Of a DNA stretch of 64,000 bases, positions 18,161 through 27,009 are shown in pieces. The position numbers and the translations under genes are program-made. Numbering within the stretch: position 1 is the stretch's first letter; every line of letters begins with the position of its first letter. Below the pieces are notes generated by a model. The model had not been told where the DNA came from. It worked only from the letters and a program-made list of their open reading frames with translations, and searched no databases. Source of the stretch: Prauserella salsuginis (GTDB taxonomy: Bacteria > Actinomycetota > Actinomycetes > Mycobacteriales > Pseudonocardiaceae). The stretch lies in NCBI RefSeq assembly GCF_024648885.1, contig NZ_JANBBF010000014.1, positions 248,001 through 312,000 on the forward strand, given 5' to 3'.

Positions 18161-18445
18161 CTACATGTGGGGGACGTTCTCGGGGATGTCGTAGAAGGTC
18201 GGATGCCGGTAGACCTTGTCGCCCGACGGAGCGAAGAACGGGTCCTTCTCGTCGGGGCTGGAAGCGGCGATGTCCGCGGCCTTGACGACCCAGATGCTCA
18301 CGCCTTCGTTGCGCCGCGTGTACAGGTCACGGGCGTTGTGCAAGGCCATGTCGTCATCGGCCGCCCGCAGCGATCCGACGTGCACGTGGTTCAGTCCCCG
18401 CTTGCCTCGTACGAACACCTCGTACAGCGGCCACTCGCCCGTCAT
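18161..18445 (-). CDS. paaB: phenylacetyl-CoA epoxidase subunit PaaB
   Basis: 94-aa small subunit bridging PaaAC units. The family pattern is complete: [40 protein letters not shown] and a C-terminal [15 protein letters not shown] at 18445 has a GGAGG site and overlaps the paaA stop (ATGA). Length is typical of the family. Confidence 0.95.
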   Translation of the reverse strand: MTGEWPLYEVFVRGKRGLNHVHVGSLRAADDDMALHNARDLYTRRNEGVSIWVVKAADIAASSPDEKDPFFAPSGDKVYRHPTFYDIPENVPHM

Positions 18446-19407
18446 GCCGCGACCTCCTTCCGCTGCTGCTGTTTCCGCGCGTGCGCGGCCGCGGCCTCGC
18501 GCACCCATGCGCCGTCCTCGTGGGCCTTGCGGCGGCGTTCCATCCGCTCGGTGTTGCACGGCCCGCCGCCGGAGATGACCTGCTTCAGTTCGTCCCAGTC
18601 GATGGCGCCGAAGTCGTAATGCCCGCGTTCGGCGTTCCACGCCAGGTCCGGGTCGGGCAGTGTCACGCCGAGCGCCTCGGCCTGCGGCACGGTCATGTCG
18701 ACGAACCGCTGCCGGAGCTCGTCGTTGGTGTGGCGCTTGATTTTCCACGCCATCGACTGCGCCGTGTTCGGCGAATCGTCGTCGGGCGGGCCGAACATCA
18801 TCAGCGACGGCCACCAGTACCGATTCACCGCGTCCTGCACCATCTCCCGCTGCTGCTCGGTGCCGGACATCATCGTCATCAGCAGCTCGTACCCCTGCCG
18901 CTGGTGGAACGACTCCTCCTTGCAGATGCGGATCATCGCGCGGGCGTAGGGCCCGTAACTGCTGCGGCACAGCGGCACCTGGTTGCAGATCGCCGCGCCG
19001 TCGACGAGCCAGCCGATCACACCGACATCGGCGAACGACAGCGTCGGATAGTTGAAGATCGACGAGTACTTCTGCCGCCCGCTGATCAGCTTCTCGGTCA
19101 TGTCGTCACGGTCACCGCCGAGGGTTTCCGCCGCCGAGTACAGGTACAGCCCGTGACCCGCCTCGTCCTGCACTTTCGCGAGCAGGATCGCCTTGCGGCG
19201 CAACGACGGCGCCCGGGTGATCCAGTTTCCCTCGGGCTGCATGCCGATGATCTCGGAGTGCGCGTGCTGCGCGATCTGCCGGATCATCGTCTTGCGGTAC
19301 GCCTCGGGCACCCAGTCCCGCGGTTCGATCCGCTGGTCCTTGGCGATCGTGTGCTCGAAGTGCCGCTCCAGCTCCGCTTCGGACGGTGCCGGTTCCGTGA
19401 CGGTCAT
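18442..19407 (-). CDS. paaA: phenylacetyl-CoA epoxidase catalytic subunit PaaA
   Basis: 321-aa di-iron monooxygenase subunit that converts phenylacetyl-CoA to the 1,2-epoxide. Ferritin-like metal ligands are visible in [13 protein letters not shown] (ExxH) and [15 protein letters not shown] (ExxH). [19 protein letters not shown] is the conserved CoA-facing region. Its ATG has GGAGG upstream and overlaps by four bases the stop of a 41-codon open frame lying in a repeat element that separates it from paaZ. It overlaps paaB by four bases. Confidence 0.96.
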   Translation of the reverse strand: MTVTEPAPSEAELERHFEHTIAKDQRIEPRDWVPEAYRKTMIRQIAQHAHSEIIGMQPEGNWITRAPSLRRKAILLAKVQDEAGHGLYLYSAAETLGGDRDDMTEKLISGRQKYSSIFNYPTLSFADVGVIGWLVDGAAICNQVPLCRSSYGPYARAMIRICKEESFHQRQGYELLMTMMSGTEQQREMVQDAVNRYWWPSLMMFGPPDDDSPNTAQSMAWKIKRHTNDELRQRFVDMTVPQAEALGVTLPDPDLAWNAERGHYDFGAIDWDELKQVISGGGPCNTERMERRRKAHEDGAWVREAAAAHARKQQQRKEVAA

Positions 19408-19530
19408 GCCGCCTCCTGTGTCTTGTGGGGCACCCTCCCCCGCTGCGGCGAAAGAGCATGCCGCAGCGTGGGCTCAACCCGGTCGGCGCCGATGAGCGAA
19501 GCTCCGCAGGCTCCGCGATTTTCGCTCATG
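19404..19530 (-). repeat. palindromic insert between paaZ and paaA carrying a 41-codon ORF
   Basis: The gap holds two hairpins. CGCTGCGGC (19441-19449) pairs exactly with GCCGCAGCG (19460-19468), and TGAGCGAA (19493-19500) pairs with TTCGCTCA (19521-19528). On the minus strand an open frame runs from ATG 19530, with a GGAGG site, to a TGA at 19404-19406. It is coupled to paaZ and paaA by ATGA overlaps at both ends, and both junctions share the sequence GGAGGCGGCATGA. The frame reads MSENRGACGASLIG then [24 protein letters not shown], which has no domain. A dispersed REP-like element read as an ORF is the favoured explanation. Confidence 0.5.
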
Positions 19531-21589
19531 CCGCCTCCTTCGCGACGAGGGTGAGCACGTCGTACTTGGCGACCGAATCGCCGTCGGCGTTGGTCACGTC
19601 GGCGTCCCAACGCACCTCGCCGTAGTCGGCGTTCTCGCGCGGGGTGATCTGCTTGCAGGTCAACGTCACCGTCAGCGAGTCACCGGGCTTGACGGGCGTG
19701 AGGAAACGCAGGTTCTCGAGCCCGTAGTTGGCGAGCACGGGGCCGGGTTCCGGCGAGACGAACAGTCCCGCCGCCAGCGACACCACGAGGTAGCCGTGCG
19801 CGACGATGCCGCCGAACAGCGGGTTCTCCGCGGCCGCGGCCTCGTCGGTGTGGGCGTAGAACGTGTCGCCGGTGAACTCGGCGAAGTGCGCGACGTCCTC
19901 GGCCGTGACCGTGCGCGGGCCCGCGACGACCGCGTCACCCACGCGCAGTTCGGCGAGGGACTTGCGGAACGGGTGCACGTCGGTGGTCGTCCGCGGGGCT
20001 CCCTGGGTCCACCGGCCGGTCACCTCCGTCAGGACGGCGGGGCTGGCTTGCACGGCCGTGCGCTGCATGTGGTGCAGCACGCCGCGGATCCCGCCCATCT
20101 CCTCGCCGCCGCCGGCACGCCCGGGACCGCCGTGCACGAGCTGCGGCATCGGTGAGCCGTGCCCGGTCGACTCGCGCGCGTCGTCGGCGTCGAGCACCAG
20201 CAGCCTGCCGTGCCAAGGGGCCGCACCGAGCACGACCTCCCGTGCGAACTCCTTGTCCCCCGTGACGACCGAACCGGCCAGGCTGCCCTTGCCTCGCGCG
20301 GCGAACTCGACGACCTGTTGGGTGGAGGTGTACGGCAGCAGGGTCGATACCGGACCGAACGCCTCGACCTCGTGCGGTTCGGCCCGCGCGGGATCACCGG
20401 AGAGCAGCACCGGGGAGAGGAACGCGCCCCGCTCGGCATCGGCACCGGCGACTTCGACGTGCTCGGGATCGCCGAACACGACGGTCGCCGCACTCTGCAG
20501 CGCCTTCAGGCTGCGACGAACCTCCTCGCGCTGTTCCAGGCTGGCCAGCGCGCCCATGTCGGCACTCGCCGGGTCGCCGACGGTCACCTTCGCGAGCCGC
20601 TGCCTTGCAGCTTCGGCGACGTCGTCGAGCAGCGCCGCGGGCACGAAGGCCCGCCGGATCGCGGTGCACTTCTGACCCGCCTTGACGGTCATCTCCGTGA
20701 CGAGCTGGTCGACGTAGAGGTCGAATTCGGCCGTACCCGGCGTGGCGTCCGGGCCGAGGATCGAACAGTTCAGCGAGTCGGCCTCGGCGTTGAATCGCAC
20801 CGCGCTCCGAACGATCGCGGGGTGGCTGCGCAGTTTGCGCGCCGTGTCGGCGGAGCCGGTGAACGACACGACGTCTTGTTCGGTGACGTGGTCGAGCAGA
20901 TCACCCGCGCTGCCGCAGACGAGCTGGAGGGACCCTTCGGGCAGGATCCCGGACTCGACGATCAGCTCGACGAGCTTCTCGGTGAGGTAGGCGGTCTGAC
21001 TCGCGGGCTTGATCAGGCTCGGCATACCGGCGAGGAAGGCGGGTGCGAGCTTCTCCAGCGGGCCCCAGACCGGGAAGTTGAACGCGTTGATCTGCACGGC
21101 GACGCCGCGCAGCGGCGTCGCGACGTGACGGGCGACGAACGTGCCGCCCTTGCTGAGCGGTTCGACCTCGCCGTCGATGTACACGGTGTCGTTCGGCAGT
21201 TCACGCTTGCCCTTGCTCGCGTACGCGAGCAGGACGCCGATCCCACCGTCCACATCGAACTTCGAATCGCCGCGCGTGGCGCCGGTACGTGCGGACAGCG
21301 CGTAGAGCTCGTCGCGGTGCTCGCGCAGGTGCGATCCGAGTGCCTTGAGTAGCGCCGCGCGCTGGTGGAAGGTCAGCTCCCGCAACGCGGGACCGCCCAC
21401 CCGGCGGCCGTGGTCGAGCGCGGCGGCCATGTCGATGCCGTCCGACGACACGCGGGCGACCTCGGCGCCCGTCACGGCGTCGCACACCGGCGCGCCGTCG
21501 CCCGCGCCCCGCTGCCAGTGCCCGCCGACGTAGCTGCGCAGCAGGCCGGGGCTCGATCCTCCCGCGTTCGACTCGGCTCCGTTGCCCAT
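19526..21589 (-). CDS. paaZ: bifunctional oxepin-CoA hydrolase / semialdehyde dehydrogenase PaaZ
   Basis: 687 aa with two catalytic domains. Residues about 1-520 are an aldehyde dehydrogenase (GQKCTAIRRAF with the nucleophilic Cys; NFPVWGPLEKLAPA) oxidising 3-oxo-5,6-dehydrosuberyl-CoA semialdehyde. Residues about 545-687 are a MaoC-like (R)-hydratase domain (FYAHTDEAAAAENPLFGGIV) that opens the oxepin-CoA ring. ATG at 21589 has GAGGA 4 bases upstream; an ATG at 21628 would place the start closer to the operator without a ribosome site. It is the first gene of the paaZ-A-B-C-D-E unit, with a PaaR-type box 54 bases upstream. Confidence 0.94.
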   Translation of the reverse strand: MGNGAESNAGGSSPGLLRSYVGGHWQRGAGDGAPVCDAVTGAEVARVSSDGIDMAAALDHGRRVGGPALRELTFHQRAALLKALGSHLREHRDELYALSARTGATRGDSKFDVDGGIGVLLAYASKGKRELPNDTVYIDGEVEPLSKGGTFVARHVATPLRGVAVQINAFNFPVWGPLEKLAPAFLAGMPSLIKPASQTAYLTEKLVELIVESGILPEGSLQLVCGSAGDLLDHVTEQDVVSFTGSADTARKLRSHPAIVRSAVRFNAEADSLNCSILGPDATPGTAEFDLYVDQLVTEMTVKAGQKCTAIRRAFVPAALLDDVAEAARQRLAKVTVGDPASADMGALASLEQREEVRRSLKALQSAATVVFGDPEHVEVAGADAERGAFLSPVLLSGDPARAEPHEVEAFGPVSTLLPYTSTQQVVEFAARGKGSLAGSVVTGDKEFAREVVLGAAPWHGRLLVLDADDARESTGHGSPMPQLVHGGPGRAGGGEEMGGIRGVLHHMQRTAVQASPAVLTEVTGRWTQGAPRTTTDVHPFRKSLAELRVGDAVVAGPRTVTAEDVAHFAEFTGDTFYAHTDEAAAAENPLFGGIVAHGYLVVSLAAGLFVSPEPGPVLANYGLENLRFLTPVKPGDSLTVTLTCKQITPRENADYGEVRWDADVTNADGDSVAKYDVLTLVAKEAA

Positions 21590-21642
21590 CGATCCTCGCT
21601 CTCGTGGCCCACGGCTCCGGTGAGTCATGAGCTCTCGTAATT

Positions 21643-21664
21643 ACTAACCGAACGGTCGGGAATT
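21643..21664. promoter_or_regulatory. PaaR-type operator upstream of paaZ
   Basis: ACTAACCG-AA-CG-GT-CGGGAATT closely fits the 22-base actinobacterial PaaR motif as I recall it (ACTNACCG-N2-CG-N2-CGGTNAGT). It lies 54 bases before the paaZ ATG in an AT-richer stretch, where a TetR repressor would block transcription. A second site lies at 22645-22666. Confidence 0.7.
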
Positions 21665-21719
21665 AATGTTAGCGCGAGCCGGTCCACCGCGGCAAGACCT
21701 CCGGCTCACCCGGGGTTCG

Positions 21720-22589
21720 TCAGCTCCAGTCGTGGAACCCCTTACCGGTCTTCCGCCCGAGGTCCCCGGCGGCGACCTTGTCGCGCAGCAACTGCGGCGG
21801 GGCGAACCGCTCCCCGAGTGTCGAATGCAGGTAGTCGGCGATCGCGAGCCGCACGTCGAGCCCCACCAGGTCGGTCGAGCGCAGCGGCCCCATCGGGTGG
21901 CGGTAGCCGAGCTCCATCGCGTTGTCGATGGCCTCGGCGCCGGCGACCCCCTCTTCGAGCATCCGAATGGCCTCGAGACCGAGCATCACGCCGAGTCTGC
22001 TCGTGGCGAACCCGGGCGAGTCGCGCACCACGACGTCGGTCTTGCCGAGCGCCCGCACCCAGCCGGTGACCCGGCCGACGACGTCGTCGGCCACCTGCGG
22101 CGGGGTGACGACCTCGACCAGCTTGGACGAAGGAACCGGATTGAAGAAGTGCATGCCGAGGAAACGTTCGGGCCGGGCCAGCGGGGCACTCAATTCGGCG
22201 ATGGACAGCGAGCTCGTATTGCTGGCGAGCACGGTGTCGGCGCCGATCACCGCTTCGGCACCGATGAGCACCTCGACCTTCAACTCGGGTAGCTCGGGCA
22301 CGGCTTCCACGACCAGCTCCGCGTGGCCGGGCAGGCCGGTGACGTCCTCGACCAGGGTTACCCGTTCGAGCACCACCTCGGGACGCTCGTCGAGCTTGTC
22401 GCGCTCCGCGGCCTTGGCCAGGCCGTCGGCGATCCGCTGCCGCGCGGCTGTGGCGGCCTCCTCACCGCTCTCCACGACGACGACCCGGGAGCCGAGTGCC
22501 GCGAAGACCTGCGCGATCCCAGCCCCCATCCGACCACCGCCGATCACCCCGACCGTCGCCGGACCGTTGGGCACGGACGCCTCGTTCAT
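21720..22589 (-). CDS. paaH: 3-hydroxyadipyl-CoA dehydrogenase PaaH (3-hydroxyacyl-CoA dehydrogenase)
   Basis: 289-aa NAD-dependent dehydrogenase oxidising 3-hydroxyadipyl-CoA to 3-oxoadipyl-CoA near the end of phenylacetate breakdown. Rossmann signature GVIGGGRMGAGIAQVFA, catalytic His in FLGMHFFNPVP, Glu in the VEVV region, and C-terminal YRHPMGPLRSTDLVGLD are all present. ATG at 22589 has AGGAG upstream; a start at 22637 would extend into the regulatory region. It is transcribed away from paaI, with a PaaR-type box between them. It could also serve butyrate-type substrates; context favours PaaH. Confidence 0.9.
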   Translation of the reverse strand: MNEASVPNGPATVGVIGGGRMGAGIAQVFAALGSRVVVVESGEEAATAARQRIADGLAKAAERDKLDERPEVVLERVTLVEDVTGLPGHAELVVEAVPELPELKVEVLIGAEAVIGADTVLASNTSSLSIAELSAPLARPERFLGMHFFNPVPSSKLVEVVTPPQVADDVVGRVTGWVRALGKTDVVVRDSPGFATSRLGVMLGLEAIRMLEEGVAGAEAIDNAMELGYRHPMGPLRSTDLVGLDVRLAIADYLHSTLGERFAPPQLLRDKVAAGDLGRKTGKGFHDWS

Positions 22590-22644
22590 GCGATTCTCCT
22601 CTTGACATCGGTTCTCGGGCTGACCTTTACTCTTCACACGAATT

Positions 22645-22691
22645 CATTACCGGCCATTCGGTCAGTAAGCAATACCCGGCCAGTACGCAAT
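22645..22691. promoter_or_regulatory. PaaR-type operator and direct repeats between paaH and paaI
   Basis: The 180-base divergent gap holds CATTACCG-GC-CA-TT-CGGTCAGT at 22645-22666, a good match to the PaaR motif. Two 15-base direct repeats, CGGTCAGTAAGCAAT (22659-22673) and CGGCCAGTACGCAAT (22677-22691), start 18 bases apart, so a second half-site may allow cooperative binding. The position suits control of both paaH and paaI-K-R. Confidence 0.65.
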
Positions 22692-22769
22692 CCGCTCGAC
22701 GAGCGAGCCGGTCAGGTGAGCGCGCCACGGCGAGCGAGCCTCGGCGAACAGGCAAGGCGGTGAAGCCTC

Positions 22770-23291
22770 GTGTCCCATCCGGCGGCACACGTGTCCAAGA
22801 CGGACGGCCAGGTACCGGACGTCGCGGCATCAGACGGTCAGGCGGCGGGCGGCTCGGCGACGGCCCCCTCGGCGGCGCACGTCAGTGAAGCCACCCGGAC
22901 CATGCTCGAGTCCGACACCGCCTCGGCCGCACTCGGTATCGACGTCACACGGGCCCACGACGGCAACGCCGTCGCGACGATGCGGATCACCGAGCAGATG
23001 GTGAACGGCCACGGCATCGCACACGGCGGGTACCTGTTCCTGTTGGCGGACACGACGTTCGCCGCCGCGTGCAACAGTCACGGCCCCGTTACCGTCGCGT
23101 CGGGAGCCGAGATCTCGTTCGTCACCAGCGTCCGCCTCGGCGACGCCCTCGTGGCCGAGGCCACCGAACGCACCCGGTACGGCCGCAACGGCATCTACGA
23201 CGTCACCGTGCACCGGGAGACCGCCGCGGGCCGCGAAACCGTCGCCGAGTTCCGCGGCCGCAGCAGAACCGTCGGTCAGATCAAGTCCTGA
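22770..23291 (+). CDS. paaI: hotdog thioesterase PaaI
   Basis: 173-aa acyl-CoA thioesterase that rescues CoA from stalled (hydroxy)phenylacetyl-CoA intermediates. The hotdog helix HGIAHGGYLFLLADTTFA and the strand VASGAEISFVTSVRLGD are typical. With GTG at 22770 it has about 40 extra N-terminal residues, Ala/Gly/Ser-rich, compared with the usual roughly 135 aa; no better start with a ribosome site was seen inside. It is first in the plus-strand unit paaI-paaK-paaR, 14 bases before paaK. Confidence 0.9.
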   Translation: MSHPAAHVSKTDGQVPDVAASDGQAAGGSATAPSAAHVSEATRTMLESDTASAALGIDVTRAHDGNAVATMRITEQMVNGHGIAHGGYLFLLADTTFAAACNSHGPVTVASGAEISFVTSVRLGDALVAEATERTRYGRNGIYDVTVHRETAAGRETVAEFRGRSRTVGQIKS

Positions 23292-23305
23292 GGAGCCCCG
23301 CGACC

Positions 23306-24652
23306 ATGACGACCACGCACAACGAGGTGCCGAGCACGCAGCGGCTGGGCACGGCACCCGCGCTCGACGACCTGTCCGCGCCCGAACGGCTGAGCACCGA
23401 CGAGCTCCGCGCGCTGCAGCTCGAGCGTCTGCAGTGGACACTGCGGCACGCCTACGACAACGTTCCGCTCTACCGCCACAAGTTCGATGACGCGGGAGTG
23501 CACCCGGACGACTGCCGCGAGCTCGCCGACCTCGCGAAGTTCCCGTACACGACCAAACAGGACCTGCGGGACTCGTACCCGTTCGGCATGTTCGCGGTCC
23601 CCGAGACCGAGGTCAGCCGCATCCACGCCTCGAGCGGAACGACCGGCAAACCGACGGTCGTCGGCTACACCGCGTCCGACATCGACAACTGGTCGAGCGT
23701 CATGGCGCGTTCCATCTTCGCCGCGGGCGGTCGCCGGGGCCACAAGGTGCACGTCTCCTACGGATACGGGCTCTTCACCGGCGGACTCGGTGCGCACTAC
23801 GGCGCCGAGAAACTCGGCTGCACCGTCGTTCCGGCCTCGGGCGGCATGACCGCTCGGCAGGTGCAGCTCATCACCGACTTCCGGCCGGAGGTCATCATGG
23901 TGACGCCGTCGTACATGCTCACGCTGCTCGACGAGTTCGAACGGCAGGGCATCGATCCGCGCACCACGTCCCTGCAGGTCGGCATCTTCGGTGCGGAACC
24001 GTGGACCGAGCACATGCGCCGCGAGATCGAGGAGCGCATGAACCTGCACGCCGTTGACATCTACGGACTGTCCGAAGTGATGGGACCGGGCGTGGCGCAG
24101 GAGTGCGTCGAGACCAAGGACGGCCTGCACATCTGGGAGGACCACTTCTACCCCGAGGTCATCGATCCGCTCGAGGACACCGTGCTGGCCGACGGCGTCA
24201 CGGGCGAGCTGGTGTTCACCTCGCTCACCAAGCAGGCCCTGCCGATCATCCGCTACCGCACGCGCGACCTCACCGCCCTCCACCCCGGCACCGCGCGGCC
24301 CGCGTACCGGCGGATGGACAAGGTGACCGGACGCAGCGACGACATGATCATTCTGCGGGGCGTGAACGTCTTCCCCACGCAGATCGAGGAGATCGTACTG
24401 GGCACCGACGGCCTCGCACCGCACTTCCAGCTCCGGCTGACGCGGCAGGACCGCATGGATCACCTGACCGTCCTGGTCGAGGCGCATCCGGACGCGCCGC
24501 AGGAGCGCAGGCAGGCCGCGGCGACCGAGATCGCCCAGCGGGTCAAGGACGGCGTCGGCGTCAGCGTGGGCGTGGAGGTCGTCGATCCGGAGTCGCTCGA
24601 ACGCTCGGTGGGCAAGCTTCGCCGGGTGGTCGACCAGCGGCCGTCACAGTGA
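23306..24652 (+). CDS. paaK: phenylacetate-CoA ligase
   Basis: 448-aa AMP-forming ligase that starts the pathway by making phenylacetyl-CoA. The ATP loop is SSGTTGKPTVVGYT, the adenylate motif IYGLSEVMGPG, and the hinge/lysine regions YRTRDLT and LRRVVD. ATG at 23306 is preferred, with AGGAG 10 bases upstream; the same frame stays open upstream through paaI and must not be annotated as an N-terminal extension. It is followed 22 bases later by the regulator. Confidence 0.95.
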   Translation: MTTTHNEVPSTQRLGTAPALDDLSAPERLSTDELRALQLERLQWTLRHAYDNVPLYRHKFDDAGVHPDDCRELADLAKFPYTTKQDLRDSYPFGMFAVPETEVSRIHASSGTTGKPTVVGYTASDIDNWSSVMARSIFAAGGRRGHKVHVSYGYGLFTGGLGAHYGAEKLGCTVVPASGGMTARQVQLITDFRPEVIMVTPSYMLTLLDEFERQGIDPRTTSLQVGIFGAEPWTEHMRREIEERMNLHAVDIYGLSEVMGPGVAQECVETKDGLHIWEDHFYPEVIDPLEDTVLADGVTGELVFTSLTKQALPIIRYRTRDLTALHPGTARPAYRRMDKVTGRSDDMIILRGVNVFPTQIEEIVLGTDGLAPHFQLRLTRQDRMDHLTVLVEAHPDAPQERRQAAATEIAQRVKDGVGVSVGVEVVDPESLERSVGKLRRVVDQRPSQ

Positions 24653-24674
24653 TCCGACCTGCGATGATGTCGCC

Positions 24675-25289
24675 ATGACCGAACCACCACGGCCCCGGGG
24701 CAGGCGCGGCAGACCCGGTTACGACCTCGAGTCCCTGCTGATGGTCGCGGTCAAGCTGTTCAACGAGCGCGGCTACGACGGCACCAGCATGGAGGACCTG
24801 GCGCGCAAGCTGGGCATCACGAAGTCGGCGATCTACCACCACGTCCGCAGCAAGGACGAGCTGTTGCAGCTTGCGGTCAATCGCGCCCTCGACGGATTGT
24901 TCGCGGAGGTGGAGCACCTCGACGAGGTCGAGGGCCCTGCGATCGACAAGCTCGAACGGCTGGTCCGGGCCAGTGTCGGCGTGCTGGTGCAGCAGCTGCC
25001 GTTCGTCACGCTGCTGCTGCGCATCCGCGGGAACACGAAGGTGGAGAAGGCCGCGCTGGCGCGCAGGCGCGAGTTCGACCAGATCGTGACGGACCTGGTC
25101 AGCAAGGCAGCTGCCGACGGCGACCTGCGGCCGGACGTCGACCCTGCGACGTCGGCCCGGCTGCTGTTCGGCATGGTGAACTCGCTGGTCGAGTGGTACC
25201 GGCCGCGCGGGGGTGTCGACGCCGAGACGCTGGCCGACGCCGTGGCCACAGTGGCCTTCGACGGGCTGCGACTGCACCGGGACGGCTGA
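24675..25289 (+). CDS. paaR: TetR-family repressor of the paa genes
   Basis: 204 aa with an N-terminal TetR helix-turn-helix (residues about 15-65: TSMEDLARKLGITKSAIYHH) after a basic arm PRGRRGRPG. The ligand domain ends near the C-terminus (LLFGMVNSLVEWYRPRGG). Position at the end of paaI-paaK and the two matching operators make it the phenylacetyl-CoA-responsive PaaR, probably autoregulated. Operator assignment is inference from motif and location. Confidence 0.87.
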   Translation: MTEPPRPRGRRGRPGYDLESLLMVAVKLFNERGYDGTSMEDLARKLGITKSAIYHHVRSKDELLQLAVNRALDGLFAEVEHLDEVEGPAIDKLERLVRASVGVLVQQLPFVTLLLRIRGNTKVEKAALARRREFDQIVTDLVSKAAADGDLRPDVDPATSARLLFGMVNSLVEWYRPRGGVDAETLADAVATVAFDGLRLHRDG

Positions 25290-25299
25290 GCGCCGCCGA

Positions 25300-25725
25300 T
25301 CACGGGATCTGGCCGATGGGGCTGAGCGCCACGACGGGGATCACCCGGTCGGTGCGGCGTTCGTACTCGGCGAAACCGGGGTAATGCTCGGCCTGGATCC
25401 GGTACTTCTCGGTGCGCTCGGGTTCGTCCAGTTCGATGGCCTCGACGTCCAGGTCGATGTCGCCGACCTCGATCCGGGCGCTCGGGTTGGCGCGCAGGTT
25501 CCAGTACCAGTCCGGGTGGGTGTCGGCGCCCGCCTTGGACGCGAACACGAGGTAGCGGTCGCCGTCGGTCAGGTACATCATCGGGTTGACCCGCTGTTTG
25601 CCGCTACGGGCGCCGAGGGTGTGCAGCAACAACAGCGGTGCGCCTTCGAACGGGCCGCCGACCTTGCCGTTGTTGGCACGGAACTCCTCGATCGTCCGGC
25701 GGTTGAAGTCCGCAGCGTCGCTCAT
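25300..25725 (-). CDS. deazaflavin (F420)-dependent nitroreductase-family protein
   Basis: 141 aa, about the full length of the Ddn/FDOR-B family that uses F420H2. Signatures: PFEGAPLLLLHTLGARSGKQ, RVNPMMYLTDGDRYLVFAS, and DTHPDWYWNLRANPSA. It is convergent with paaR, 10 bases apart, so the two share a terminator zone. The reaction is not predictable beyond F420-linked reduction. Confidence 0.87.
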   Translation of the reverse strand: MSDAADFNRRTIEEFRANNGKVGGPFEGAPLLLLHTLGARSGKQRVNPMMYLTDGDRYLVFASKAGADTHPDWYWNLRANPSARIEVGDIDLDVEAIELDEPERTEKYRIQAEHYPGFAEYERRTDRVIPVVALSPIGQIP

Positions 25726-25825
25726 GCAGTCCTCCTGCGCGTGTCTTCCCTTACGCCGTCCATCCTGCAGCAGCGGCGGCCGACGTGCCGGACGAAGATC
25801 CGCCCGGCCCGAATGGCGGCCGCCG

Positions 25826-26431
25826 TCAGTCGTCCTGATAGGCGGGCGGCAGCTGGCCGAGTGGCGCTGCCCGTTCCAGATCTGCCGGGCGCAGGCGGAA
25901 CACCTGCAGAGTCATGCCGAAGTACTTGTCGGTCTCCCCGACCCACTGCATGCCGTTGCGGCGCACGCTCGCCGCTGCCCGCGTGTTGTCGGGACGCACG
26001 ACCGCGTACAGCTCGTCCACGTCGTGCTCGAACGCCCAGCCCGCGAGCGCGAACGCCGCCTCCCCGGCGTAGCCGAGACCCCAGAAGTCCGGGTGGAGCT
26101 GCCAGCCGATCTCCAGGTCGTCGTTGCCCGGCGGAAGCGGCAGCACCGACGCGCCCCCGATGACGCGCCCGTCGCTGCGCCGTTCGAGGGCCCAGTGTCC
26201 GGCAGGCACGTCCAGGCATGCTGTGTCACCGATCCACTGCCGCAGCAACCGCCGCATCTCCGTTCGATCCGGCACTCTCGCCATGGCCGGACTGAGCCAG
26301 CGGGTGACCGATTCGTGCTGGTAGATCGCCAGCGCGTCGGGCGCGTCCGCGACGTGCCAGCCGCGCAGCCGCAGCCTGGGCGTGATCAGGGAAGGCCGCA
26401 ACAATTCGGTTGGCTGGTGCCTCATTGTCAT
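25826..26431 (-). CDS. GNAT acetyltransferase (RimJ/RimL-like)
   Basis: 201 aa. The acetyl-CoA region reads ELGWQLHPDFWGLGYAGEAA-like (here DDLEIGWQLHPDFWGLGYAG) and VVRPDNTRAAASVRRNGM, diagnostic of the RimJ/RimL type that modifies N-terminal or side-chain amines. ATG at 26431 has AGGAG 6 bases upstream; a second ATG lies two codons in. Substrate unknown. The 100 bases downstream to 25725 show no gene. Confidence 0.87.
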   Translation of the reverse strand: MTMRHQPTELLRPSLITPRLRLRGWHVADAPDALAIYQHESVTRWLSPAMARVPDRTEMRRLLRQWIGDTACLDVPAGHWALERRSDGRVIGGASVLPLPPGNDDLEIGWQLHPDFWGLGYAGEAAFALAGWAFEHDVDELYAVVRPDNTRAAASVRRNGMQWVGETDKYFGMTLQVFRLRPADLERAAPLGQLPPAYQDD

Positions 26432-26496
26432 GCGGAGCTCCTCGTCGACCCCCACGGCCGGGCTCGCACCCGCCCGCCGGGGCGTGCTCGTGGTGT

Positions 26497-27009
26497 TCAT
26501 CGGACCAGTCCGCCGTCCAGCTCCCAACGCTGTGTCGACGCCGCCATGTCGGCCGTGTCGACGAAACCCAGCAGCCTGTCGACGGTGTCGGTGTTCCCGC
26601 CCTGCGACGCAGCGGCCAGCGATGCGCGCGCCGACGCCGGAGCGGTCTCCGGCGGCACCACGAGTAGCGTCAGCCGGCCACGGCCCTGGCCCCCGATGAC
26701 CGTCACGGTCTCCGGTGGCTGGGAGTTGAATCCCTCCACCCGGACCCTCCGGCCGTCGACGACCAGCTTGCGCGCGACGGGTTCCCACATCGGCAGGCTG
26801 TAGGTGACCCGCTCGCACGGGCCCCATGTCGTTGCCAGGTCCTCGAGCAGCTCCGGCAGTTCCGCGGTCAGATCACGGGAACAGGGCCACCACGCGCCGT
26901 CGACGTGTCCGGTGGCGCGCTGTTCGGACTTGACCTGCAGCCGCGCATGCCGCCGTGGGGCTGAGGGGGCCAATGTGTCGATGGTCGGTGTGTGCGGGAT
27001 CGACATCAT
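26497..27009 (-). CDS. DUF5994 family protein
   Basis: 170 aa, cytoplasmic, of unknown function. The family pattern is clear: DGAWWPCSRDLTAELPELL, RVTYSLPMWEPVARKLVVDG, VRVEGFNSQ, LTLLVVPPETAPASARASLAAAS and GGNTDTVDRLL. Such proteins are frequent in actinomycetes, often several per genome. It is upstream of the GNAT gene by 66 bases and may be co-transcribed with it. Confidence 0.82.
   Translation of the reverse strand: MMSIPHTPTIDTLAPSAPRRHARLQVKSEQRATGHVDGAWWPCSRDLTAELPELLEDLATTWGPCERVTYSLPMWEPVARKLVVDGRRVRVEGFNSQPPETVTVIGGQGRGRLTLLVVPPETAPASARASLAAASQGGNTDTVDRLLGFVDTADMAASTQRWELDGGLVR

Noticed and set aside
23069-23305. 79-codon N-terminal extension of paaK
   Set aside because: It overlaps paaI in another frame and lacks a ribosome site; ATG 23306 yields the usual PaaK length.
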